Shown piece after piece: positions 17,822-26,549 of a DNA stretch of 64,000 bases. The translations under genes and the position numbers were made by a program. The DNA is from Methylocella tundrae. GTDB taxonomy: Bacteria > Pseudomonadota > Alphaproteobacteria > Rhizobiales > Beijerinckiaceae. Positions within the stretch are counted from its first letter, which is position 1. Every line of letters starts with the position of its first letter. The notes beneath the pieces were generated by a model that was given only the letters and a program-made list of their open reading frames with translations, had not been told where the DNA came from and ran no database searches. Location of the stretch: positions 239,953 through 303,952 of the forward strand of contig NZ_CP139088.1 in assembly GCF_038024855.1 (NCBI RefSeq), in the 5' to 3' direction.

Positions 17822-18149
17822 GCTCCCTTTGTGTTCGCCTCCGGCGCAACTGATAAAGCCGGCGCGCGGCGCCAAACAGCCTCGCTCGCGACTTGACATC
17901 GCGACCGCCGCAAGGTGGCCTCGCCGGAATATGTTGACAATGGTGAAGACTGGGAGCGCTTTACTTCTGGTGTCTGGGATAGTTCACGCGCATCTCCTCC
18001 TTTAAGCTTCCTCCGGGCGAGACTTGTTGTTATCTCTACCCATTAGCGGCGACCGCCCTCTACCGGGTGGCTAGACCGCGGATGGATAGTGCGTGCTAAT
18101 CGCCGGCAAACCTAGTCGCCAATGTCAAATAAGGTCATCACAAAACGGT
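17822..18149. other. Intergenic region between divergent MFS and LysR genes
   Basis: Expected to hold the LysR-type operator and both promoters. No convincing T-N11-A dyad could be singled out by eye. Confidence 0.5.
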
Positions 18150-19052
18150 ATGCCCATGGACTCGCGCCACCTTCCTCTCTTCCTCGCCGTAATGCATTAC
18201 CGCTCTATTGGCCGCGCCGCCGCGAGCCTTGACATGACGCAGCCGGCGGCAAGCCGGATTTTGAAGAAGCTGGAAAGCGAGGTCGGCGCGATTCTGTTTG
18301 AACGGCATTCCGCCGGCGTCGTGCCGACCATCTACGCCGAGTGCCTGCTACCCTTCGCCGAAGAGGTTATCAGCAACAGCCGCACGGCGCTCGAGGAGGT
18401 CGCCGCGCTGAAGGGCAACGGCGTGTCGATTGCGCGGGTGGGAGCCGTTGCGAGCATAGCGAGCTCCTTCCTGCCCCGCGCGGTTGATCGCCTGTTGAAG
18501 CGATGGCCCAACCTGCGCATCCAACTGCTCGAAGCCGTGGACGACCAATTGAGCGACGCCCTCGCGCGCGGCGACATCGACATCGCGATCGCCGGGCGCA
18601 TGCAGCATAACGAAGTTCCATTTTCACGCCCGAGCATGCTGTCGGACACGCTTGCGGTCATCGCCACGCGCCATCATCCGCTGTCCGGGCAGTCCGAGGT
18701 GTCCCTCCCGGATCTATTGCGCTTTCGCTGGGTGCTCCCGCCGCGGACCACATTGCCGATGCAGGAATTTCAGCGGCGTTTCCTGGTCGCCGGCCTCTCG
18801 CCCCCGGCGGCGACCGTCGAGACGCGCTCCGTCAGCGCCATCCGCGCGCTCGTCGCATCGACCGACATGCTGTCGTGGCAGCCGCGCGCCATATTATCGC
18901 TGGACGGCGCCTCGGGCCGCATCGTCGAATTATCGACGCCGGAGCTTATGTGGAAGCGTCAGTTCTATGTCTTCAAACGGCAGCGAGGCCTTCTCGCGCC
19001 GGCCGCTTTGAAACTGATTGAGGAGATGCGCGCGATCTCGCGGGAATCCTAA
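18150..19052 (+). CDS. LysR-family regulator of the aromatic uptake/demethylation genes
   Basis: The 300-aa protein has the LysR winged helix-turn-helix (HYRSIGRAAASLDMTQPAASRILKKLE, LFERHSAGVVPT) and a periplasmic-binding-like effector domain (GAVASIASSFLPRAVDRLLKRWP, DIDIAIAGRM). Residue composition is normal and the frame is clean. The start is ambiguous between ATGs at 18150 and 18156; neither has a strong ribosome site. Being divergent from the MFS gene and upstream of the Rieske and P450 genes, it probably controls them in response to an aromatic acid. Confidence 0.85.
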   Translation: MPMDSRHLPLFLAVMHYRSIGRAAASLDMTQPAASRILKKLESEVGAILFERHSAGVVPTIYAECLLPFAEEVISNSRTALEEVAALKGNGVSIARVGAVASIASSFLPRAVDRLLKRWPNLRIQLLEAVDDQLSDALARGDIDIAIAGRMQHNEVPFSRPSMLSDTLAVIATRHHPLSGQSEVSLPDLLRFRWVLPPRTTLPMQEFQRRFLVAGLSPPAATVETRSVSAIRALVASTDMLSWQPRAILSLDGASGRIVELSTPELMWKRQFYVFKRQRGLLAPAALKLIEEMRAISRES

Positions 19053-19292
19053 ATTCCGCGAGACCGCGACCCCATCCCGACAGACTTCAGTTGCGGGCGC
19101 GCGGGCTGCGAAAGCGCTCCCTTATCCCATCGGAACCAATAGCGCCGTGGCGCCGTTCCCGCGCGGTCATATCGATCCGGCATGACCTGCACAGATTTTT
19201 ACATTAGCGGTCTTCTAAGCTGAGTGACATCATTCAAAGCGCAAACAGTCCGACGCCAACGCTGCAAGAAGGCTGAATCCGGTGGGAGAAAC

Positions 19293-19565
19293 ATGCGTCA
19301 GATCTATCAGGCCGCGGGCCGAACGTCCATGGCGGCCTCCGGCGGCGAACCCGCCGACGACGCGGCATATGCGTTTTGTCTGGGGGATGTCGTGATACGC
19401 ATTCGTCTGCGCGACGGCAGAAGCCTGAGCGGCAAGATGAGGAGTTTCTCGCGCCTCGATCATCGGCGCGAAAGCGGCGCCGTTACAGTCATGAGCGCAG
19501 AATCCGGCCTCGTCGACATTCCGTTCCATGAAATTTCCGAGTTCCGCATCCCCGCCAGATGGTGA
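19293..19565 (+). CDS. Small conserved-looking protein of unknown function
   Basis: A 90-aa frame starts behind GGGAG at the right distance. The recognisable character is a beta-rich segment DVVIRIRLRDGRSLSGKMRSF and VDIPFHEISEFRIPARW, suggestive of an Sm-like or PRC-type small beta barrel, but no family could be named. It lies between the LysR gene and the Rieske oxygenase on the same strand and may be part of that transcription unit. Confidence 0.5.
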   Translation: MRQIYQAAGRTSMAASGGEPADDAAYAFCLGDVVIRIRLRDGRSLSGKMRSFSRLDHRRESGAVTVMSAESGLVDIPFHEISEFRIPARW

Positions 19566-19689
19566 GCGCGACGCCGCTATCATGAACCGTCGTCAAGCCC
19601 TTCAATTGTGACGACAGCCCTTAAATTATTCGTATTTGAGCCTGGCGCCGGTTCGGGCGGCCGGACATCTGTGATGATGGAGCGTCGAA

Positions 19690-20742
19690 ATGAACTATCT
19701 GCGAAACGCCTGGTATGTCGCCGCCGCCGCGGCCGAGGTGGTTCGCGAACCGTTCCGGCGCATCATTCTCGAGGAGCCCATTGTCCTCTACAGGCTCGAG
19801 AGCGGCGAGCCCGCCGCCTTGTTCGACAGATGTCCGCATCGGTTCGCGCCATTGTCGCGAGGCCGGCAGATCGGCGACGACCTGCAGTGCATCTATCATG
19901 GGCTTCGGTTTGATAAGGCCGGAGTCTGCGTTCTCAATCCGCACGGCAGCAAGTCAATTCCGCAGACGGCCCGCGTGAAGAGCTATCCGCTTTACGAAAA
20001 GTACGGCTACGTCTGGATCTGGCCGGGCGACCCGGCGCGCGCCGATCCGTCGTTGATCCCGGAATTCGATTTCCTTGAAGACAAGAAGAGCTTCAGGACG
20101 GTAAGCGGATATTTGACCATCGACGCCAATTATCAGCTCGTCGTCGATAATCTTCTTGATCTGAGCCACGTCGAGTTTCTGCACCCGATGTTCGCGCGGA
20201 AGGAAGGCGTTGATTCGCACCGGACGGAATTCAGTCAGGAAGGCAACGCCATTTATTCGAGGCGATTGAAGTCCAACAGTTCGCTCAACGATTTCGCCCG
20301 GCTGTTCTGGACCTCGCCGTCGGAGAAGGGCGATGGGCGCGCCAACATGCGCTGGACCCCGCCGTCGTTGCTTTATTTTGACCTGGGCGTCACGGAAGTT
20401 GGCGCGCCCGTCGCGGAAGGCGTGTGTACGCCCGCCGCGCATCTCCTCACGCCCGAGACCCCATACCGCACGCATTACTTCTGGTCTCAAGGGCGCAATC
20501 GCAAGCTCGATGACGAAAAGCTTGACGAGATTTTGCATAACTCGGTCCATCGCGTGTTCACCTATGAAGACAAGCCGATCATCGAAGCGCAGCAGGAAGA
20601 GATGGGCGAGCAGACGGACCTCATCGCGATGCGTCCTGTTTTGCTTGAGCCGGACATCCCGGGGATCCGGGCGCGGCGCGTGTTAGGCCAACTTATCGAC
20701 GAGGAAGAGCAGGCGTCGGCCACGCCTCGCAAATCCGCATGA
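19690..20742 (+). CDS. Rieske [2Fe-2S] aromatic oxygenase, VanA-type O-demethylase
   Basis: The 350-aa oxygenase alpha subunit has the Rieske ligands Cys48-X-His50 (CPHR) and Cys67-X2-His70 (CIYH), and the mononuclear iron site in DNLLDLSHVEFLH (His160, His165, with Asp157 bridging). The opening MNYLRNAWYVAA is typical of vanillate O-demethylase VanA and relatives, which split vanillate-type methyl ethers into the phenol and formaldehyde. The exact substrate (vanillate, syringate, methoxybenzoate) cannot be read off. The electron donor is presumably the VanB-type reductase at 14182. A P450 follows 160 bp downstream. Confidence 0.87.
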   Translation: MNYLRNAWYVAAAAAEVVREPFRRIILEEPIVLYRLESGEPAALFDRCPHRFAPLSRGRQIGDDLQCIYHGLRFDKAGVCVLNPHGSKSIPQTARVKSYPLYEKYGYVWIWPGDPARADPSLIPEFDFLEDKKSFRTVSGYLTIDANYQLVVDNLLDLSHVEFLHPMFARKEGVDSHRTEFSQEGNAIYSRRLKSNSSLNDFARLFWTSPSEKGDGRANMRWTPPSLLYFDLGVTEVGAPVAEGVCTPAAHLLTPETPYRTHYFWSQGRNRKLDDEKLDEILHNSVHRVFTYEDKPIIEAQQEEMGEQTDLIAMRPVLLEPDIPGIRARRVLGQLIDEEEQASATPRKSA

Positions 20743-20902
20743 TGCGGCGGCTGATATTGCAAGGCGGCGCAGGCCCCGGATTGGTTTGCGCCCCCTAACA
20801 TAAAAAAACTTTCCGATGGCTCCGGCCTCGGCCCCAATAGCGAGGAAATGTCGTGTTTCGAAAAAGACAGGAAGACTCCCATTCACCGCGTGAGGCGCGG
20901 TC

Positions 20903-22135
20903 ATGACGAAGGGCGTCGCAACCTATATTGCGAGCGATCCGCATCCGGGCGTTCCGCGCCTTGACGTCGATCCGTTCAGCGAAGCGTTTCTCGCTGATCC
21001 TTACTCTCATCATGAGAATCTTCGCGCGGCCGGCCCGGTATTCTGGCTGGAGCCCTACAGGATTTACGGGAGCGCTCGGCACGCGGAGGTCAGCGCCGCC
21101 TTGAAGGACTATGAGACCTTCTGTTCGGCGCGCGGCGTCGGGCTCGCGGATTTCGCGCGGGAAGAGCCGTGGCGGTCGAAGTCATTGCTCCTTGAAGCCG
21201 ATCCGCCGCTGCACACGCGCACGCGCGGAATGATGAACAAGGTCGTGACGCTGGCGGCGCTGATGAAGGAATTGCCTCTGTGGCAGGAGAAGGCGGATCA
21301 GCTGGTGGACGAACTGCTCCAGCGCCGGAGCTTCGACGCCGTAACCGATCTTGCCGAAGTCTATCCGATGCGCGTCTTTCCCGATCTGATCGGGCTGCCG
21401 CCCGAGGGCCGGGACAATCTCGTTCCTTACGGGACGGCGACCTTTAACGCCTTTGGCCCGCGCAATGCGCTCTTCGAGGAGACAATGCGCGATGCGAAGG
21501 ACGCCATGTTGTGGGTGGCCTCCTCCTGCAAGAGAGAAAATCTGGCGGACGAGGCCTGGGGCGCAAAAGTCTATCGGACCGCGGAAGCAGAAGACTGTTC
21601 TCCCGCCGAAGCAGAGCTGCTCGTTCGCTCATTTTTGACCGCCGGCCTCGACACGACGATTAACGGAATCGCGCATTTGATGCTCGCGCTGGCGTCCCAC
21701 CCCGATCAATGGAGGAAGTTGCAGGCAAATCCGAGCGTCCTCGTAAAGAACGCGTTCGAAGAATCTCTGCGATGGGATTCGACCGTCCAGACATTTTTCC
21801 GCACGACGACGCGCGAGGTCGAGTTTGGCGGCGCGGTCATCCCGAAGGACGCGAAGATCATCCTGTTTTTAGGAGCCGCCAACCGCGATCCGCGGCGCTG
21901 GAACGATCCGGAATCATTCGACGTAGAGCGGCAGGCGGCGGGTCATGTCGGCTTCGGTTTCGGCATACATCAGTGCCTTGGGCAAATGATCGCGCGGCGT
22001 GAGGCCGAAGCTGTGCTCAAGGCCCTCGTCTCCCGCGTCGCCGACATCCGGATCACCGGCGCCACATCGCGCAGGCTCAACAATACGCTTCATGCTCTTT
22101 CGCATCTTCCCGTCGAAATAACGGCCCTTCCCTAG
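20903..22135 (+). CDS. Cytochrome P450, CYP199-like
   Basis: The 410-aa soluble P450 has the oxygen-binding I-helix FLTAGLDTTINGIAHL, the K-helix EESLRW (E-x-x-R), and the heme loop FGFGIHQCLGQMIARREAEAV with the Cys ligand at about residue 358. Overall it resembles CYP199 enzymes, which O-demethylate para-substituted benzoates such as 4-methoxybenzoate. No dedicated ferredoxin or ferredoxin reductase is adjacent, so redox partners must come from elsewhere. GAGGCG precedes the ATG. It lies directly after the Rieske gene, giving two oxidative demethylation chemistries side by side. Confidence 0.85.
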   Translation: MTKGVATYIASDPHPGVPRLDVDPFSEAFLADPYSHHENLRAAGPVFWLEPYRIYGSARHAEVSAALKDYETFCSARGVGLADFAREEPWRSKSLLLEADPPLHTRTRGMMNKVVTLAALMKELPLWQEKADQLVDELLQRRSFDAVTDLAEVYPMRVFPDLIGLPPEGRDNLVPYGTATFNAFGPRNALFEETMRDAKDAMLWVASSCKRENLADEAWGAKVYRTAEAEDCSPAEAELLVRSFLTAGLDTTINGIAHLMLALASHPDQWRKLQANPSVLVKNAFEESLRWDSTVQTFFRTTTREVEFGGAVIPKDAKIILFLGAANRDPRRWNDPESFDVERQAAGHVGFGFGIHQCLGQMIARREAEAVLKALVSRVADIRITGATSRRLNNTLHALSHLPVEITALP

Positions 22136-22301
22136 GAGGTTGTTGTCAGGCGTGGACGCGAAAGGATCGTGTAAACATCGATTTCGTGCATTCAGATAAC
22201 TTCGAATGAATATTTGGCCAATGACATGGCTAATGCCAACGCCACAGAAGATGGCGACAAAATAAACGGTAATGAAATAAAAACATACGGGGAGTGAATC
22301 G

Positions 22302-23285
22302 ATGATAAAGAAGCTTCTTATTTCGGCGACTCTGCTTGTTGCGAGCGTACTCGCGGCGAACGCTGGTGAAAGTATAATTCCGATTACGCCGCCGGGGGGA
22401 ACCGATCTAAGCCAGGCGCTTCTCCCGCCGACGGGCCTCTATTTCGGTTTGGTTACTATTCCATTTAATCGAAACGACTATCTGTTTGGCATAAATGGCA
22501 AGCCTGTTCCGTCCGCACAAAACTTGAAGATATCGGCTCCGATCAACGCTGGAGTGCTATCTTATGTTTATCCGTTCGACGTTTTTGGCGGATCGCTCAA
22601 AACGTCGGTTGTGCTGCCGGTCGAACATCTTTGTTTTGATATTATCGCAGTGGCTGAAAAGGGGTGCGTCGCGGGCCTTGCCGACACCTATTCGGATCTT
22701 TTCTACTGGAGCAAAAGTCTGGGGTTGGCGGGCGTAACACCAGGTAAATTGCCGCTCCAATATGGTCTGACTTTCGCCGGAGGCATGGCCATAAAGGCTC
22801 CGACTGGCGCCTATACCCCGTCGAGCCCGCTCAATGTCGGCAGCGGCTCCTGGGTCGCGATCCCGAACTTTGCGCTGACATACACAACGGGACCGAACTG
22901 GTCCATCGGCGGCGATAGCACCGAAGTGAGCGCGCGTCTCTTCTACGGCGTGCCGTTTACAAACCCCCGGCGCCTGGGATCGAATCTGCCTGGCTATACG
23001 TCGGGCAATCTCATCAACGTCGACTGGAGCGTGTCCGAACGCTATGGCCCCTTTCGCCTCGGGGTCGCCGGCGCCTATGAAACCCAGGTTTCCAATGACA
23101 CGACAGTGGGCGGGATCCCGAAGCCTCATGGAAATCGCTTCAACCTTTTTGAAATTGGCCCCGTCGCCGAATATATGCTTCCGGGCGGCGTCGTGCTCAA
23201 AGCTAAATATCTCAGAGTCGTCGCCGCCCAGAACAACGCCAATGAGCAATTTTTTTATCTGAGCCTGGGCATGAAGATTTTCTAA
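22302..23285 (+). CDS. Outer-membrane protein of the MetA phenol-degradation/SphA-like family
   Basis: The 327-aa protein has a clear signal peptide (MIKKLLISATLLVASVLAANA|GES) followed by a beta-barrel pattern (GLYFGLVTIPFNRNDYL, GVLSYVYPFDVFGGSL, LPLQYGLTFAGGMAIKAPTGAY) and ends in an outer-membrane-type Phe (LGMKIF). These features match the COG4313/PF13557 family, whose members accompany aromatic-degradation operons and are thought to admit hydrophobic or aromatic substrates. A strong GGGGAG ribosome site precedes the ATG. Base use around the start is more AT-rich than in neighbouring genes, which may reflect later acquisition. Confidence 0.78.
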   Translation: MIKKLLISATLLVASVLAANAGESIIPITPPGGTDLSQALLPPTGLYFGLVTIPFNRNDYLFGINGKPVPSAQNLKISAPINAGVLSYVYPFDVFGGSLKTSVVLPVEHLCFDIIAVAEKGCVAGLADTYSDLFYWSKSLGLAGVTPGKLPLQYGLTFAGGMAIKAPTGAYTPSSPLNVGSGSWVAIPNFALTYTTGPNWSIGGDSTEVSARLFYGVPFTNPRRLGSNLPGYTSGNLINVDWSVSERYGPFRLGVAGAYETQVSNDTTVGGIPKPHGNRFNLFEIGPVAEYMLPGGVVLKAKYLRVVAAQNNANEQFFYLSLGMKIF

Positions 23286-23364
23286 GCGCCCGATTCCTGC
23301 ACATTCTTTTGCAGATGCATGACGAGAACAAATGGGGTTCCTTCGCAATCGAGGAGGGACTCCG

Positions 23365-23484
23365 ATGGGATCTCGATCATGGGAAAAAGCAACCAACCCG
23401 TACTGGTCAGAGCATGTTGAGGCCTGGTACCGCGGTCATCAGGACGTGGAGGATATTGCCGCCGGCGCAAGCTTTCTCGTGTGA
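23365..23484 (+). pseudogene. N-terminal fragment of an IS66-type accessory (TnpA-like) protein
   Basis: A 39-codon frame behind AGGAGGGACTCCG begins MGSRSWEKATNPYWSEHVEAW, which resembles the start of IS66 orf1 proteins (YWSEHVEAW-x-SGL...). The match ends after that and the frame stops soon, so it is a relic of a lost insertion sequence. Confidence 0.4.
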
Positions 23485-23870
23485 TTTTTGAGCGATGGGC
23501 ACGCCATCTGGTGAGCGCTGAGGATCTCCGTAAACGTGTGGATCGTCAGTGCTTCGCTTTTGATTTTGGCGTTGTTCAGGAACTCGGAATAGCTGGCGTC
23601 GTGCCGCTCGCCGCTGAAATGTGATATGTCGTTGCGCAATTTTGCGCACGTGCGGCAGAACGCCCGCGGCCTTTTCTCATCGAGGCCCAGCGGCAATGCC
23701 TTGAAGACCTCGAACAGGCGTTGTTCGAGCGACGGCTCGTGCGCGTGTTCAAGGCGCTTCGCCGACTATCGCTTGTCGCTGGCATCATCGATCTTGTCGA
23801 GAATCCGCTTGACTTTCGCGGCGATGGAGTCCGAGCCACCACCTTTCTTGCGGTGAGTCTTGCCCCGATG
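23439..23870 (-). pseudogene. HEPN-type domain remnant (ApeA-like C-terminus)
   Basis: On the minus strand, GGSDSIAAKVKRILDKIDDASDKR, an in-frame stop at about 23764, then LEQRLFEVFKALPLGLDEKRP and AFCRTCAKLRNDISHFSGERHDA form a helical segment with an R-N-D-I-S-H motif, the R-X4-H pattern of HEPN ribonucleases. The layout resembles the C-terminal HEPN domain of ApeA-like antiphage proteins. The upstream end is fused to a reverse-transcriptase remnant, and the stop codon shows it is dead. Family call is tentative. Confidence 0.45.
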
Positions 23871-24110
23871 AAGTTCGAGATTGCAGGCCTGGAACCGTTC
23901 CCCGATGCGATCAAGCACGTATTCCGCCTGACGTAGGCTCTTGCAGTGAAGCACGGCGTCAATCGGCGTATCGGGCGAACCGAACGCCGGGCAGATGCTG
24001 CGTCACCCAGAGATCGAACGCATAGTGCAGGAACGGATTGGCCAGGATCGGCGAAACGATGCCGCCTTGCGGCGTGCCCTTGTCGCGTGCCTGAAGCTAA
24101 TCGCCTCCAC
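23871..24110 (-). pseudogene. Group II intron reverse transcriptase fragment
   Basis: The minus strand encodes GTPQGGIVSPILANPFLHYA and FDLWVTQHLPGVRFARYAD, then after a one-base insertion near 23965 AVLHCKSLRQAEYVLDRIGERF and LELHRGKT. These are RT domains 4-6 of bacterial group II intron maturases, including the YADD catalytic box split by the frameshift. Both ends are missing. Downstream it runs into the HEPN remnant. Confidence 0.8.
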
Positions 24111-24279
24111 AGAATAATTGTTTGGCGACGTCACTCTGCCAGAGCGCCGGTCGCTATCAACCTCCCCATGGGATCTGACAGTCGACCGGCGTTCTGAAAG
24201 CCTGACCCTAACAAAGGTGCGCCGACACCGATGGTTTTATGAGAACCAGGACGCGCGGATCTCCATCTTGGCCAGCCTA

Positions 24280-24648
24280 TGCGCCAAGGCCGGATACGTT
24301 GTCGCAGACCGACCAGATGCCGTGGTGCGGCAACGCGGCCGAAGCCAGGAACTTGTCGAAAGGACGATGCACGACCTCGGCCTTCATCGCCGCATCCAGC
24401 TGCAGTCCCCGCATTTCGCGAGCCTGCCAATGCTGATTTCAACGACCAACTTGGTCAGCATTGTCCCGAGAGCGGTCGCGACATCGTTTTTGGAGCCCTC
24501 AAGGCTCCAGATCCTTGAACCGCCCATCGCCCTCCCCGACATTCCAATTGCTTACCACTGGGCAAAAAGATCTCAGCATGACCCGGCGGTTTCCTGGCTC
24601 GTGGCCTTAGTCGAGGAACTATTCCTGGGCCGGGATCCGACACAATAG
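24280..24648 (+). pseudogene. LysR-family effector-domain fragment
   Basis: The last ~115 codons read as the C-terminal half of a LysR effector domain: HRRIQLQSPHFASLPMLI, NLVSIVPRAVATSF, PPIALPDIPIAYHWAKRSQHDP and SWLVALVEELFLG. No helix-turn-helix or N-terminal half is present upstream, where the sequence joins unrelated debris. It is therefore a 5'-truncated regulator gene, perhaps once the regulator of the purU/metF/ligM group it faces. Confidence 0.6.
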
Positions 24649-24711
24649 CGAAAGCAGACGATCTCGTACGGTGTTGCCCTTTCCGTCGATGATTTTTGTC
24701 ATCATCACCGG

Positions 24712-25487
24712 TTACCGGAAAACCACCGTGCGCGCGCCGGTCATCAGAATCCGGCGTCCCGCATGCCATTTAACGGCGCGAGCCAGGACCACAGCCTCGA
24801 CGTCGCGGCCAGCGACAACAAAGTCCTCAGCCGTCATGGAGTGTCGGACCCGCTGCACGTCCTGTTCGATGATGGGGCCTTCGTCGAGATCGTCGGTCAC
24901 GTAGTGGCCGGTGGCTCCGATCAACTTCACGCCGCGGGCACGATCAGCTCGACGCCGCGTGCCTTGGCGATTCTATCAATCTGGGCTTCCTGCGGCGTTT
25001 TCGTGCCGGCGCTAACCGGCAGGTGATCCCACGACAGCCCGGCCGACTTTACCAAGCCCTCGAAATCCGGATGGTTGGAGACCACCCCGACAATGTCGAT
25101 GGGCAGAGCGCCGATGCGGTGGCGGAAGATCAGATCGTTCAGGCAATGACCGAGCTTGGACACGAGCACTAAGGTCTTCACCTTGGCGGCGGCGTCAAAG
25201 AAGCCGGCCTTGATCTCGTAGCGCTCGACGAGCGGTGCGAACGCCTCGCGCAATGCATCGAGGCTCGCGCCCGACCGGGGCTGAAACGCGTTTCGGAGGA
25301 AGAATCGGCCGTTGTCGGCATCACTGAACTGGGAGCTTTCAACAATGTTGCAATTGTGGGCGAGCAGGAACGCCGCCACGTCGGCGACTACGCCGATCCT
25401 GTCAGGACACGAGACACTTAGAATGTATGTCGGCGGCGCGGACTTTTCCACCGTGGAGGCGCCACGAGCGACGGTTTCGGTATCCAT
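24712..25487 (-). pseudogene. purU: Formyltetrahydrofolate deformylase PurU with internal deletion
   Basis: The N-terminal part (24927-25487) has the ACT domain (LSVSCPDRIGVVADVAAFL) and the start of the hydrolase domain (VLVSKLGHCLNDLIFRH, IVGVVSNHPDFEGLV). It ends abruptly at GVELIV followed by a stop. The remaining C-terminus ([35 protein letters not shown]) resumes in another frame at once. About 40-45 codons, including the INIHHSFLPSF catalytic block of this family, are missing. PurU splits 10-formyl-THF to formate and THF; this copy must be inactive. It lies 30 bp after metF. Confidence 0.85.
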
Positions 25488-25517
25488 ATTAACTATCCCG
25501 GTTTGGAGGCGATGGAC

Positions 25518-26405
25518 TTAGCGCCCGTATTGCTCCGCCCACTGAACTGACTTGGCGAGACTGCCGAACGTGAAGAAATGAATCCCGGATATGCCGAGCG
25601 CGGGGTTCGCGGCGGCTGCGTCGGCGACCTCTGTCAGCAGCGCTTCCGGCGTTTCTCCGGACAGGGTTTTGGCCGCGAGATCTCCGTGTCCCTTGAGGAG
25701 ACGGACCGAATTTCCGACGCCGCAAATCAGGGCGAATTTCAGCAGCAACGCGCGGTTGGTCGGCCCTGCGACGCCGACTCTATAGGGCGCTGTGACGCTT
25801 TCCTGACGGATCGTTTCGGCAAACCGGACGATCGGGTTCGCGTCAAAACAGAACTGGCTCAGGAGCGTAACTTTGAGCCCGTCCCGCGCCGCGATCGCAA
25901 GCTTTCGGCTGCGAGTGTCCTTGAGGCACTCGTCCGCGATCTTGGGGTGCCCTTCGGGGTAACAGGCGATGAAGATTTCGCGAATGCCGAATTGATGCAT
26001 CAAGCCGGTCTGTAGCAGTTGCAGGCTCGACGAATATTCACCCGCCGGCCGGTCGCGGTCACCGCCTATAGCCAGGCACCGATCGATATCGGCTTCCGCC
26101 GCGAACTGGGCCAACAGCGATCTCAATGCGCGCTGGTCGGTGATATTCCGCGCGACAATGTGCGGAACGGGAGTAAGGCCCGCCCGCCTCAGCCGGGCGG
26201 CGGTCGCGACGACGTCGGCAACCTTGCTATTGGGCAGGGCGGCGACGAACACCTCCGTCCCCTTTGGCAGGATGTCCAGGGCGAGATCGACCGACCGTTT
26301 GTCGGCGGCGGTCAGTTCGACCGAATATCCGCCAAGCAGCGTCTTCAGCGCGCCAGTGTACGCGCCGTGATCCGCGGCGCCTTGGACATCCGTCTCGAAT
26401 CGCAT
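25518..26405 (-). CDS. metF: Methylenetetrahydrofolate reductase (LigC/MetF type)
   Basis: The 295-aa protein matches MetF-family reductases: GGYSVELTAADKRSVDLALDI at the N-terminus, VTVTPHIVAR-like region PVPHIVARNITD, LAIGGDRDRPAGEYSSSLQLL, and FIACYPEGHPKIADE. In demethylation pathways it converts 5-methyl-THF to 5,10-methylene-THF. The start is put at 26403-26405 because GGAG lies six bases upstream. The frame is open through the whole upstream demethylase remnant, so a fused product is formally possible, but the Arg-rich stretch between is not protein-like. All blocks appear intact. Confidence 0.8.
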   Translation of the reverse strand: MRFETDVQGAADHGAYTGALKTLLGGYSVELTAADKRSVDLALDILPKGTEVFVAALPNSKVADVVATAARLRRAGLTPVPHIVARNITDQRALRSLLAQFAAEADIDRCLAIGGDRDRPAGEYSSSLQLLQTGLMHQFGIREIFIACYPEGHPKIADECLKDTRSRKLAIAARDGLKVTLLSQFCFDANPIVRFAETIRQESVTAPYRVGVAGPTNRALLLKFALICGVGNSVRLLKGHGDLAAKTLSGETPEALLTEVADAAAANPALGISGIHFFTFGSLAKSVQWAEQYGR

Positions 26406-26549
26406 CTGGAACTCCACTTTCTGTCGCGGCGACGCCGGCACCGCTCGCGCGCAGTACTTACGGCAGGCAAACACCGGCGCTTTCAAATCTTTGATATCGA
26501 TTGAGCTCCAGGTGGCCCGCGGCCGCCGCCGCCGCCGGCGCCGAAGAGG

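Noticed and set aside
22190..22209. CATTC-N10-GAATG dyad before the outer-membrane protein gene
   Set aside because: Arms of five bases in AT-rich sequence are too short to separate from chance.
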